From: Tubiluchus corallicola
Lineage: Eukaryota > Priapulida > Priapulimorpha > Priapulimorphida > Tubiluchidae
DNA: 37,500 nt
Direction of reading: 5' to 3'
Assembly: GCA_030141605.1 (NCBI GenBank)
Contig: JAQGDQ010000826.1
Location: 1-37,500 of the forward strand
Numbering within the stretch: the stretch's first letter is position 1; the number at the start of each line of letters is the position of its first letter. This document shows, piece by piece, positions 1-10,409 of the stretch. A model generated the notes under the pieces. It ran no database searches and was not told the DNA's origin. It saw only the letters and a list, made by a program, of their open reading frames with translations. A program made the translations under genes and the position numbers.

Positions 1-362
1 TGTCACTTTGCTCGTATTCCTGGTGTAAAGTTATTTTCATCTTTATTTGCTGTCACATTTCAATTTTACGTTCACTACTTCTCATCTGTTTTTGTTTATA
101 CAGTTTGACAGTATTTAATTTGTTTTTGGTTTAAACTGTTCGTTTAAGTTTGTAAGGTGTTGCATGCTATTTTCTACCTTCATTTTTGAGTTATGTTTTT
201 GCAATTTAGCTTTATAGGTTGCACAAACTTAAATTACTTCCACGTTAACTGCTGCTTAATTTTCGCTAGAATCTAGAGACTATATTAACTTTAGGTAATT
301 AGAAGGGTGACTGACTTAATAACCCATATGGTTACTCGCCACCGCCTACCCATTCTCCAACA

Positions 363-708
363 GACCAGACGGTTAAGTCCTAGTGCTAATGAGTCTGCTT
401 CACGCTATGGAGTCGTGAGTTCGAAACAGCGGCTGGGTCATACCAAAGACTTTGAAAATGGTACCTGCTGTTGCCCTGTCTGGCGCGTGGTATTTAGGGT
501 AAAAGTGGGGTAATAATAGTCTCTGTTTTGTAGTTGTAGTTTGTTATTTACAGTCGGCTAATAGCTCTTTGGAGCTTATGTTAATTGTTGATCCAAATGT
601 TTAAATAAAGATTATTATTATTATTATTATTATTTTATTATTGTTGTTATTATTATTATTATTATTATTATTTTATTTTATTATTATTATTATTGTAGTA
701 GTAGTAGT

Positions 709-747
<39 letters not shown>
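363..747 (+). mobile_element. tRNA-derived SINE with (ATT)n tail, copy 1
   Basis: A tRNA-like head (A-box-like TAGTGCTAATGAGTCTGC, B-box-like GAGTTCGAAAC) is followed by a body of about 180 bp containing GTGGTATTTAGGGTAAAAG. The 3' end is AAATAAAGATTATTATT and then a long ATT microsatellite. Copies 2 and 3 (1471-1765 and 35351-35616) share the whole structure. The 68-codon ORF inside it is not a gene. Confidence 0.8.
618..747. repeat. (ATT)n microsatellite, SINE tail
   Basis: Almost pure ATT/TTA repeats with a short GTAGTAGTAG interruption. It continues directly from the AATAAAGATT end of the SINE and has a mirror at 1471-1523. Confidence 0.9.
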
Positions 748-748
<1 letters not shown>

Positions 749-881
749 TCTGAACTTAGATATCTATGTGTGTACGAAATAAATAATAATAATCTAATAT
801 AAAATCTGACTGCGTGATTAAGTTATGATTGTTATGTGAAATATATTACATCTCATGGACTGCACCAATCTCACACTCTTG

Positions 882-1334
882 TTAACCCTTTCAGTCCCAA
901 ATTATTTTTTAATAAAACAAAATTTTTGGCTTGGTACTTTTGTTCAGTATGTCCATCTTGTTTACGCATAATAATTATTTTTTCTACCTGTGCCCGCTTG
1001 CTGAATATAGCCTGTATCCCACGGGATACATTGAGATTCAATGGAAGCATAAAATGTGCTTCATTTTGCAACTGCTGATAATTTTTTAAAGTATTTAAGA
1101 CATTTAGTATGCATGCTATGCTGATCTCTACAAAGTCGTCTCTAAAGTACTGTACCTTGCGCAGTTTTTTATGCTATGCAGATTTTCTAGTTTGCATTTT
1201 ATCACCATTTTAGTCTATTGTTATTGGCTTAAATCAAAATAACTAGTAGCAGATCAAATAACTGTCAGTTTTAAATTTTAAAGGCAGAAAATATTCTCGT
1301 ATCCCACGGGATACAACGGGTATGATAGGGTTAA
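882..1334 (+). mobile_element. piggyBac-like MITE, copy 1 (in palindrome loop)
   Basis: 453 bp flanked by TTAA on both sides, with termini TTAACCCTTTCAGTCCC and (reverse) TTAACCCTATCATACCCG. TTAA target sites followed by CCC match piggyBac-type transposons. It contains two near-palindromes reading GTATCCCACGGGATAC, one close to the right end. It has no coding capacity, so it is non-autonomous. Three relatives lie at 9897, 16236 and 26459. Confidence 0.8.
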
Positions 1335-1470
1335 TATGACTGTGAGATTGCACAGTCCATGAGATGTAACATTTCACATAACAATCATAACTTAATCACG
1401 TAGTCAGATTTTATATTAGATTGTTATTATTTATTTGCTTCGTACACACATAGATATCTAAGTTCAGAGA

Positions 1471-1765
1471 ATAATAATAATAATATTTTCTACTACTACT
1501 ACTACTACTAATAATAATAATAATCTTTATTTAAAGTCAGCTTTTGGGTCAACAATTAACATTAGCTCAAAGAGCTATTATTGCTGACTGTAAATAACAA
1601 CCTTCAAGTGCATAACAGAGACTATTATTACCCCACTTTTACCCTAAATACCACGCGTCAGGCAGGAACCATTTTTAAAGTCTTTGGTATGACCGGCCGC
1701 TGGTTCGAACTCACGACCTCCCAGACGGAAAGCAGACTCATTAGCACTAGATTTAACTGTCTGGT
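1471..1765 (-). mobile_element. tRNA-derived SINE, copy 2 (in the right palindrome arm)
   Basis: Same family as the copy at 363-747, in opposite orientation. On the minus strand it reads tRNA-like head, body, then TTTAAATAAAGATTATTATT. The head contains GAGTTCGAACCAGCGGCC, a good B box. It sits at the mirror position in the inverted repeat, so it was probably copied with the arm rather than inserted separately. Confidence 0.8.
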
Positions 1766-2472
1766 CTGTTGAGAATGGGTGGCGGGTGGCGCAAGTAACC
1801 ATATGGGTTACAGAACCAGCCATCCTTCTAATTACGAGAAGTGTTTAGCGACAGTTAAGCAGCAGTTGATATATAAACAACTTAAGCTAGTGCATCTTAT
1901 GAAACAAACACCTGGAAAACCATGAAAGAATGGAAAAGCATAATATCAAAAACAAAGGTAGAAAACAGCATACGACATCGTGCAGACTTAAACAAACAGT
2001 TAAAAAGCATAAACAAACTAAATTACTGTCGAAGTGAAACTGTATAAACAAAAACAGATGAGAAGTAATAGTGAATGCAAACTAGAAATATGAAAGCAAA
2101 TAACTATACACCAAGAATAAGAGCAAAGTGGCAATTTTAACAATGAAACTGGGCATGATAAGTTAAAAATTAAAGAGAATGACGTATATACACAAGTAAG
2201 TTTGGTCAGACAAATGAACGCGTTTTCTGAAGATCACAAACTGATTAAAGCATTGAAATGTAACTTTGATACGTTTGCTGCATCTTTCTATTCAAGCATA
2301 CTGAACTAGCCTATTTCAATAACGTTCTGAATATCATTTACAATAGAATTCAGATTACAGCCAGCGGCATCTTAGATTACATGAAGCTTGTGAAGGTCTC
2401 AATACGAAGCGTATGAAGGTCTCAGTATGTACTGGAATGCAGAGAAAAATTCACCTACTTCTTGAACAAGAT
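1766..2472. other. Right palindrome arm outer part and unassigned sequence
   Basis: To about 2133 this mirrors bases 1-362. From 2134 to 2472 I see no gene or known repeat, apart from a short duplicated phrase AGGTCTCA near 2394 and 2417. Confidence 0.5.
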
Positions 2473-3616
2473 ATGAACATCAGTACGTCAAATGTGCACA
2501 CTTCTATTGTATATGAACACCAGTACGTCAAATGTACACACTTCTATTTGTATATGAACACCAGTACGTCAAATGTACACACTTCTATTGTATATGAACA
2601 TCAGTACGTCAAATGTACACACTTCTATTTGTATATGAACACCAGTACGTCAAATGTACACACTTCTATTTGTATATGAACATCAGTACGTCAAATGTAC
2701 ACACTTCTATTTGTATATGAACACCAGTACGTCAAATGTACACACTTCTATTTGTATATGAACACCAGTACGTCAAATGTACACACTTCTATTTGTATAT
2801 GAACACCAGTACGTCAAATGTACACACTTCTATTTGTATATGAACATCAGTACGTCAAATGTACACACTTCTATTTGTATATGAACACCAGTACGTCAAA
2901 TGTACACACTTCTATTTGTATATGAACATCAGTACGTCAAATGTACACACTTCTATTTGTATATGAACACCAGTACGTCAAATGTACACACTTCTATTTG
3001 TATATGAACATCAGTACGTCAAATGTACACACTTCTATTTGTATATGAACATCAGTACGTCAAATGTACACACTTCTATTGTATATGAACATCAGTACGT
3101 CAAATGTACACACTTCTATTTGTATATGAACAGCAGTACGTCAAATGTACACACTTCTATTTGTATATGAACATCAGTACGTCAAATGTACACACTTCTA
3201 TTTGTATATGAACACCAGTACGTCAAATGTACACACTTCTATTTGTATATGAACATCAGTACGTCAAATGTACACACTTCTATTTGTATATGAACATCAG
3301 TCCGTCAAATGTACACACTTCTATTTGTATATGAACACCAGTACGTCAAATGTACACACTTCTATTTGTATATGAACACCAGTACGTCAAATGTACACAC
3401 TTCTATTTGTATATGAACACCAGTACGTCAAATGTACACACTTCTATTTGTATATGGACACCAGCACGTCAAATGTACACACTTCTATTGTATATGAACA
3501 TCAGTACGTCAAATGTGCACACTCTATTTGTATATGAACACCAGTACGTCAAATGTGCACACTTCTATTTGTATGTGAACATCAGTACGTCAAATGTACA
3601 CAGTTCTATTTGTATG
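2473..3616. repeat. 41-bp minisatellite, about 28 units
   Basis: The unit starts ATGAACA(C/T)CAGTACGTCA, continues AATGTACACACTTCTATT and ends TGTAT. Some units are 40 bp through loss of one T. Two unit types (ACACCAG and ACATCAG) alternate irregularly. ORFs of 62-112 codons inside it are artefacts of the repeat. Confidence 0.95.
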
Positions 3617-4515
3617 TGGCTATTTGAAACATTAATTTTACAAGTGGATTTAGCTGATAATTGTACTTTAAATAAGCAAAAAATCTAGCCAAAACATCGT
3701 TCAAACTAAAAAATCTGGTATGCAAACATTTATGCACGTATATGCCAATATTAAACCATAGTGAAATGAAATTTAAAAAAATAACTTAGATTTAACCAAA
3801 GTAATTACTTTGTACGAATCTTTTAACGCATGTTCTTCGCCACCCCTTCCCATTTGGTTGACTATTATAATTATGCTACTAAGCTTTAATCGATGTTGTA
3901 TGTGGGAAAAACAATAAATGATTTGATTTGATTTGTTCCCAGTTTGATTTGATTTGTTCCCAGTTTTGCCTCGGCATTCTCTTCCCTAGTTTAGCTACAG
4001 CTTGGCTTATCAATCAAAATTTTAAACCTGTAAATTAGCAGCTTCAATGATTCGCAATAACCAGACTTAAATTTTAATCCCACAATCTAACAGACCATTT
4101 AAACCAAGCAAGCGATTAACTACAGATTTCTAGAGGCTGCAGATCACAGCAAACGGGTTGTCGAGTATTTATGGTAGCTCACATATATGAAAGCGCGTTT
4201 ATTTAGCCGTGAGCGTACAGTTTACATTCAGGTGCGGCTGACTGTACACAATTATCTAAAGCAATACATCCTAAACGTATGACAATACTGTTTACATAGT
4301 ACAGTCATATATGTGTGCAGGTATGGCCAAACTGCAAGGCCAAATACTTTTGCTTAACTTATGACACGAGTCATCTTGCAGTGCTGCAAACATACATGAT
4401 TGAATTTATGATGACACTTTTTGGTGGTGACCCCAATAGGACCAAGCACAGTCTAATTTCAGTAATTTGGCAACTATGCATTCAAAGTTAAAACCCAGGT
4501 TAACCTCACTGTCTA
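3617..4515. other. Unassigned, with a retroelement-like 3' tail near 3,960
   Basis: No coding exon is seen. Around 3,895-3,962, GGGAAAAACAATAAATGATT is followed by (TGATT)n-like repeats, which looks like the 3' end of a LINE or SINE on the plus strand. The rest is plain AT-rich DNA. Confidence 0.35.
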
Positions 4516-4580
4516 ATATATATATATACAGATAGATAATATATACATAACATATATATAGATATATATATATATATATA
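4516..4580. repeat. (TA)n-rich microsatellite
   Basis: TA/GATA repeats directly before the LINE-end element. Confidence 0.8.
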
Positions 4581-5036
4581 ACAAATTAGGACAAATACCC
4601 ACTATGGAACGAACTCTGTAATCAAGCAAGCAATTCTACTTTGGACTTCTCTACCATTACAGGTTAAACAAATCAAGTCCCTATCAGCATTTAAAACAAA
4701 ATTAAAATCACTAATATTAACCAGATATGAAGTACCATCACGCCAGTACGACAACGTACACACTAATTCAGAATTCATATATCCATGGCCATATTAATTA
4801 AATCATAGTTTTTTTCATTTTTTTGTGCATAGTTGTAAATATGTTTGATTTTATTCGTCGTTACTTTCCATTACTGCACAGTAGTTTAGATTGCACTGAC
4901 GCATTTGCCTTTAGCAGTGTAAGTTTTTATTAACTAACACAGATTGATCATCTCTGTAAAGTTTTTATCAGTGATTATCAATGTATTTTAATGGTAAATA
5001 AAGATTATTAAATATATATAGATATATATATATATA
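4581..5036 (+). mobile_element. LINE 3' end with last codons of the reverse transcriptase ORF, copy 1
   Basis: A frame open from about 4583 to TAA at 4795-4797 encodes NSVIKQAILLWTSLPLQVKQ and then SLSAFKTKLKSLILTRYE. This is the pattern found at the extreme C terminus of many non-LTR retrotransposon proteins (W-SLP...S...FK-KLK). About 190 bp of 3' UTR follows, ending GTAAATAAAGATTATTA and then TA repeats. A close second copy lies at 17455-17895. Only this tail is present, so it is not autonomous. Confidence 0.75.
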
Positions 5037-5263
5037 AAATAATCTATATTTGCCATTAAAATATATATATGTCTAGAAAATAATTATAGGTTTACTGAAT
5101 GACTACTTCAGTAACATATGCTTTGTTTCAAAGTACTGCACCAGTTTGCTATTTCTATATATCTTGTACAATGTAATGATTACAGGTGCCACTGGTTTTT
5201 AATTCCACTTTCGCATGCGCAAAAATTGGATAATTAATTAGGCCAAATACAAGTTCATTCTCA

Positions 5264-5301
5264 GTATATATATATATATTTAAGATTTAAGTATGGTTGT
5301 A

Positions 5302-5339
<38 letters not shown>

Positions 5340-5348
5340 TATATATAT
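5264..5348. repeat. (TA)n microsatellite
   Basis: Long TATATA runs, apparently the tail of the minus-strand LINE end that follows. Confidence 0.85.
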
Positions 5349-5975
5349 AATCTTTATTTGCCATAAAAATTGATATTCATAACTATAAAAGCATAAAAGA
5401 ACATCGCAGCATGAGAATAAAATTCACACAACTGTTAAAGGCAAATGCGTCCAGTGCAAACTAAAAACTACTGTGCCAAAAATTTAAAACAAAATATACA
5501 TTATAATATTACATGGAAATTATAATAAACTATATACAATATATACATATAATTTAAAATTTGTGGATGAATATATTTATCGTTTACGTGTGTTGGTTTT
5601 CACAACATTTAATGTATGTATTTTTAATTTTGATTTGACTTCGTAAAGACTTGATTTGTTTTAAATTTGATGGCTTGGTATTCCAAAGTTGAACTCATTG
5701 TTTAGTGATAGCACTTAAAAATACTTATCTGATGCGCCCTCTGGTTCTAGTGTCCATATAATTGAAAATTTGCGCATGAATATATATTATCGTTTACGTA
5801 TGTTGGGTTTTCAAAACGATTTAATGTACGTATTTTTAATTTTGATTTGACTTCGTTGAAAGACTTGATTTGTTTTAAATTTGATGGCTTGGTATTCCAA
5901 AGTTGAACTCATTGTTTAGTGATAGCACTTAAAAATACTTATCTGATGCGCCCTCTGGTTCTAATGTCCAGCAGC
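5349..5975 (-). mobile_element. LINE 3' end, related family, with internal tandem duplication
   Basis: The minus strand ends with GGCAAATAAAGATTATATAT and contains GCACAGTAGTTT and GCATTTGCCTTTAACAG, as in the plus-strand LINE ends. Further in, it encodes WNTKPSNLKQIKSFNEVKSK, a divergent version of the same LINE C terminus. That coding part occurs twice in tandem (about 5567-5755 and 5776-5970), so the element was rearranged after insertion. Confidence 0.6.
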
Positions 5976-6377
5976 GTATTGTACTACTCCTTTAGGCACA
6001 CCTTAATGGACTTTAAAACGCTGGTTTAATCCTGATCAAATCCCTTACTTCAACTGATGTAAATTTGTAAGTATTTAAAAGCCTTAAACACAATGCTGCC
6101 GAACAAAACTTTAAAGTTAAGCGTTTAGTTTATGCAAATTTATTTAAGGCATCGGCTAGAAAGTTCTAATACCGACTTGTGTTCATCAGCAAATTTGCCA
6201 GCCTGGACACGAAATAGAAAAATTGGAACTTCAATAAACAAATTAAAGACCAATGAATTGGTAATTAAATTCGCTTTTTAACAGAAAATGAGCGGGTTTA
6301 CTTTTAGTCACTTAGTGGCTGACCTGTAGTCACTACAGTAAGAAATGGCATTTCTACTAAAATCTAGTAGTGGTGAC
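5976..6377. other. Unassigned
   Basis: No gene or repeat recognised. The last eight bases, GTGGTGAC, are the target duplication of the next element. Confidence 0.5.
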
Positions 6378-6797
6378 TAGGGGTGAGCATCGAACGTTCG
6401 AATCGAATTCGTACGCTTGGATTCGATTCGCACGAGTTTTTTCAGTTCGAACTCAATTCGATTCCAAAACTATAGATTCGAATAATTCAGCACTTCAATC
6501 ACACATTTTCTTTATCACTAAAACGATTTAAACATCATGCAATTAGCATAATTTAGCTGTGATTTCTGCACACAATTTTAAAGAAATTACTAGTCGTTTT
6601 ATTGCAGAACAAAATCTAGTGATATGCATGATCTTTGTAAGACTAATTTTATTTGGTGGTTCGAAAACTTGTTCGAAAATCTTTCAATCTCAATTCGAAT
6701 TCGTACCGAATTCGAAACACTGAGTTCGGTTCGAATTCGAAAGTCACAAATTCGGTTCAATTCGAATTCGCTTTCTGGTAGAGAATGCTCACCCCTA
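6378..6797. mobile_element. hAT-like MITE with 8-bp target duplication
   Basis: Termini TAGGGGTGAGCAT and ATGCTCACCCCTA are inverted repeats, flanked by a perfect 8-bp duplication GTGGTGAC (6370-6377 and 6798-6805), as expected for hAT transposons. The interior is rich in TTCGAA/GAATTCGA words, resembling the subterminal binding repeats of hAT elements. It has no transposase. Confidence 0.85.
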
Positions 6798-6805
6798 GTG
6801 GTGAC

Positions 6806-7588
6806 TGGTGAGCATTCTATGTCCGAAAGTGAATTCGAATCAAATTTTTGACTTTCGAACTCGAACCAAACCGAATTTTTTAAGGTTTCAAATCAGAATC
6901 GAATTCAGTTTTAAAGATTTTCGAATCGTTGAGGATAGACAGTCTCGCAAAGATCGTGCATATTGCTTGATTTTGTTCTGCAGTAAAAACATTGATATTC
7001 ATTTAAAATTGTACACATAAATCACAGCTAAATTGTGCTAATTGCATGCCGTTTCAAACGTTTTAATGATAAAGTGTTACATAGTTTAAGGTGGTGAATT
7101 ATTGGAATATATTAAAAAAACTCGTAAGATAAGATAAGATAAAATAAGATAATATTTATTTTCATCGGTATGATATAAACAGTACATATTTGTAAAACAT
7201 GAGCTTAAAGCTCGTAAACCGATATCAAACATAATGTATATGAGCGATAACATGGTAATAATATGTACTTCTTAAAATCTTTTGGATGCCACCAGAGGTA
7301 TTGGTACAAGAAAAATTTATAACTACATGAAGACAGTAAAAATTTGAGACAGTAAAATTTTAGGCAGTAACATTTTCTAAAATTTACACAAAAAGCTATC
7401 TAGGTCAATAAAAATTTTTCCTGCCAACATTTCAGCATTTAATTACGACTTAACAAAATTGGGAAGTTTGCTGAATTTACAAATGGCACATTTACATGAT
7501 GCACCAGTCCATGAGTTAATTAGACGTTTAAATTCCCCAAGATTTTCGGCCATTCGTTCGAATGGAACAGTCGATGCTCAGTCCTAGT
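6806..7588. mobile_element. Older relative of the hAT-like MITE, interrupted
   Basis: From TGGTGAGCATTCTATG onward it follows the reverse complement of the 6378-6797 element with many changes (GAATTCGAA words, then GTGCTAATTGCATG). The match breaks near 7,125, where another element with (GATAA)n repeats intervenes, and a remnant resumes near 7,550 (TTCGAATGG, GATGCTCAGTCCTAG). Confidence 0.6.
7126..7540 (-). mobile_element. Insertion ending in (TTATC)n, possible retroelement tail
   Basis: On the minus strand this ends AAAATAAATATTATCTTA followed by TTATC repeats, a retroposon-like tail, and it splits the older hAT relative. No coding similarity is seen. The outer boundary is approximate. Confidence 0.35.
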
Positions 7589-8210
7589 TTGCACCACCAC
7601 CACCACCACCACCACCCCCCCCCCCCCCGATAAGAGTATTAAACGCTTCAGTGGCATATTCTCTGTTCTGCTGCTCTAGAGTACAACACGCAGGGCAACC
7701 AACCTAGTTGTTTATTTTCAAAAAAATTCTTGTAACTAATCTGCTATACTACGACGCTGCCAAACTTCTCCAGCTAGCATCTAATTATCTGGAAAACGGG
7801 TTCCTAACATGTTGAGGAAGTCAAAAAGTCTTCATGCTGTGGTCTAATTTGAGATTTCCACCACCACCGAGATGACGTCATTGAAACTAAGCCCCATTTG
7901 TGGCTCGTGTTATCGGTACATTTTAAACTGGCTTCTTGGCAGTACTTCATGTGATTAAGTCTATGAATGGGTGATTAAGTGAATGAGAGACTGCTTAGGT
8001 TCTCTTTAGCGCAGCACCACTTTTCACACAACTCAGAATTATTCTTTTTCTTTAGCTGACTAAAGTTTTTACGAAATTCACAGTAGAACAACAAATTTGC
8101 AAGGACGTCAAAGTCACTGCTTAACTCTTTCAAACATGATTCAACAAACCAAATAAACTTAAGACTTGTTTAAATATCGCTGCCTGTTCAGATTCAAATC
8201 TCTTAGTATT
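7589..8210. other. Unassigned, with a (CAC)n/poly-C tract
   Basis: CAC repeats followed by a run of C lie at about 7595-7628. The rest shows no gene, and I saw no CLASP exon on the minus strand. Confidence 0.5.
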
Positions 8211-8218
8211 ATTTAGTT

Positions 8219-8694
8219 CAGGGGTGTGCAAATTATCTGACTAGCCGGGCCACATTAAACTTTCCCGCAATTCCTGCGGGCCACAGGCAGTTTGATCGAG
8301 GAGCCCCAGTACAGAAAGGCCTAATAACGATTTTTTTGCATCCGACCTGTGTACATCATTACACTCAAGAAACTATTTTCGAAGTTATTAAAATTTATAT
8401 TACAAACCATATATTTCTACTTTCAGGACAGATAGTGGTAATTTCATTACAATGCATATTAGTAATGTGTATCACACAGTCTGTGTATACAGTGACATTA
8501 AGCTACAACCATCTTGTAAGGGTTAATGGCATCCGATCTAGTAGAAAAAACTAACCGCACTATCTTCGGGATCGTTGCACGGACTTCAGCTGGATACACT
8601 CAATTAATCACCCGGGCCACACTTTCATTAGGTTGACAAATCTCTTTGCGGGAAGCAGGAATTCTCTCGGCGGGCCGCAATTTGCACACCCCTG
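8219..8694. mobile_element. hAT-like MITE (CAGGGGTGTGCAAA termini), copy 1
   Basis: Begins CAGGGGTGTGCAAATTATC, ends GCAATTTGCACACCCCTG, and is flanked by a perfect 8-bp duplication ATTTAGTT (8211-8218, 8695-8702). The GGGCCACATT/GCGGGCC subterminal words are typical of Charlie-like hAT MITEs. Confidence 0.88.
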
Positions 8695-8702
8695 ATTTAG
8701 TT

Positions 8703-9064
8703 TGTCATGAACACTCATCTTTCTGATAAGTATTTAATTAATCTAAAGCTTTTTATGTGAATTCATCCCATGTATCAAAAATATAATGATACTTTGAAAC
8801 ACACCCATGTGAATAGTTGCTATGGATAATTTTTATATGAGCAATCTCCGGTGCCTAATAAAAAAGTTAAGTAACTAGATCACTGGAGGGAAGCCAAAAA
8901 TTCACTAAATATTATCAGAATGACATTAAATTCCATGATTAAGAAAAGGAAACATTAAAAACATTCGTGTACGGAGTAGATCAAAGTACGCGTCTCCGAT
9001 ATTCGCTAACAACTTTCTGTTGTAAAATCCAACCCAAACATGATCTGCCTTAAAAATGTATGTG

Positions 9065-9101
<37 letters not shown>

Positions 9102-9112
9102 GTATATATGTA
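8703..9112. other. Unassigned, ending in a TA/TG microsatellite
   Basis: No gene is seen. TGTGTGTATATATA repeats at about 9059-9110 abut the 5S-SINE body. Confidence 0.5.
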
Positions 9113-9537
9113 CGGGATGCCCACACTGTATCTCGACACTAGGCGGAGGTGCTGCACAAGCAGCCAACGGCTAGAGGGCAGAGGAGGTCAAGTGACCCAA
9201 CGGCCATGTGTAGAGGAGTAAACCTTCCAATTCAGGAGTGGAGCCCCGAAGGCGGACCAGAGCAGCATGCTCACTGACTCCGGCAGCTCCTGGAGCTAAC
9301 CTGGTGCCAAACGTATCGCTCCGCTTTCCTTTGGACTACACCAGGGAGGAAGAGAGGGGGTTCCTGCGGTCTGGGCAACACAGGATCTCCATACACCTTG
9401 CCCAGGCGTGCACCCTGGAGAGGTTCAAGGATCGCACTGCTCAGCCACAGTAGACACTGCAGCTCCATCAATGTGACCAATAACTGACTCTCTTGGCGCA
9501 CACTCCATTGTCTTCCGAGACAGAAGGATGCCAACAA
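9113..9537 (+). mobile_element. 5S-derived SINE family, copy lacking the 5S head
   Basis: Matches the body of the minus-strand element at 30577-31433: GGGATGCCCACACTGTATCT, AAGCAGCCAACGGCTAG, CGTATCGCTCCGCTTTCC, then AGACAGAAGGATGCCAACAA. It has a single copy of the internal unit that is expanded in the other element. It is far more GC-rich than its surroundings. ORFs on both strands (71 and 100 codons) are artefacts. Confidence 0.7.
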
Positions 9538-9896
9538 TATATATATAACGTATACATATAATGTGTTTACCATGCATTACAGTGGTACGGACTACACACA
9601 ATTTGGAAAACTTATTGGTCTACCACTAATACTCTAATTGACAAGCTTTAATTAATTACTTCCTTTGCTCAAATTGAGCAAACCAGTTTGTAGTTATGGA
9701 GTCACTCAGTCAGTCAGTCAGTGAATTTTATCATTAAAAAGGCATCACTGATCCCCCACAATATTTTCACACTGATAAGCAGGAGTATAATCCAGCCTTT
9801 ACTTGTTTAAGGACTTTCAAACAGCAGACTAATGTAGTCTTCTGATAGGGTTGTTAATGCAATAATCAAAAGTTTAGTGAATTACAAATTATGACT
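9538..9896. other. Unassigned
   Basis: No gene is seen. A short (AGTC)n run lies near 9706-9721. Confidence 0.5.
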
Positions 9897-10350
9897 GCTA
9901 ACTTATATCCCGTGCGATACGAGAATATTTTCTGCCTTTAAAATTAATAAAATTTTAAAACTGACAGTTATTTGATCTGTTAATAGTTATTTTGATTTAA
10001 GCCAATAACAATAGACTAAAAATGGCGATAAAATGGCAAACTAAAAAATCTACATAGCATAAAAAACTGTGCAAGGTACAGTACTTTAGAGACGACTTTG
10101 TACAGATCAGCATAGCGTGCATACTAAATGTCTTAAATACTTTAAAAAATTATCAGCAGTTGCAAAATGAAGCACATTTTATGCTTCCATTGAATCTCAA
10201 TGTATCCCGTGGGATACAGGCTATATTTAGCACGCGGGCACAGGTAGAAAAAATAATTATTATGTGTAAACAAGATGGACATACTGAACAAAAGTTCGAA
10301 GCCAAAAATTTTTTCTTATTGAAAAAATAATTTGGGACTGAAAGGGTTAA
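9897..10350 (-). mobile_element. piggyBac-like MITE, copy 2, in CLASP intron 1
   Basis: Nearly full-length and inverted relative to copy 1. It ends in GGGACTGAAAGGGTTAA at 10350; its other terminus is worn (CTAACTTATATCCCGTG). The intact end lies about 60 bp from the CLASP exon 1 splice donor. Confidence 0.75.
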
Positions 10351-10409
10351 CAGCCTTAAGTTTCCAACGGATTTAGAAGTGCAAGTTTGTTACGAAAGGA
10401 GCGTCTTAC

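Larger units (their letters stand above)
1..2140. repeat. Large inverted repeat (palindrome), arms about 0.8 kb
   Basis: Bases 1 to about 878 recur as reverse complement at about 1341-2133. Matching pairs include ACAGATGAGAAGTA (2052) with the start region, AACCATATGGGTTA (1798) with 322-335, the SINE in each arm, and CATGGACTGCACCAATCTCACA (left, 854-875) with TGTGAGATTGCACAGTCCATG (right). Without the MITE in the centre, the loop is only about 16 bases. The left arm reaches the window edge and may continue. Confidence 0.85.

Noticed and set aside
307-513. 68-codon ORF and a possible real tRNA gene in the SINE head
   Set aside because: The tRNA-like part has broken stems and leads into a repeated SINE body present three times in the window.
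2473-3616. CRISPR-like regularly spaced repeats (also the other arrays)
   Set aside because: Units are contiguous without unique spacers, and the window is animal DNA with introns.
9238-9573. ORFs in the GC-rich block, also 30569-31238
   Set aside because: They belong to the 5S-SINE body, occur on both strands and shift frame between copies.
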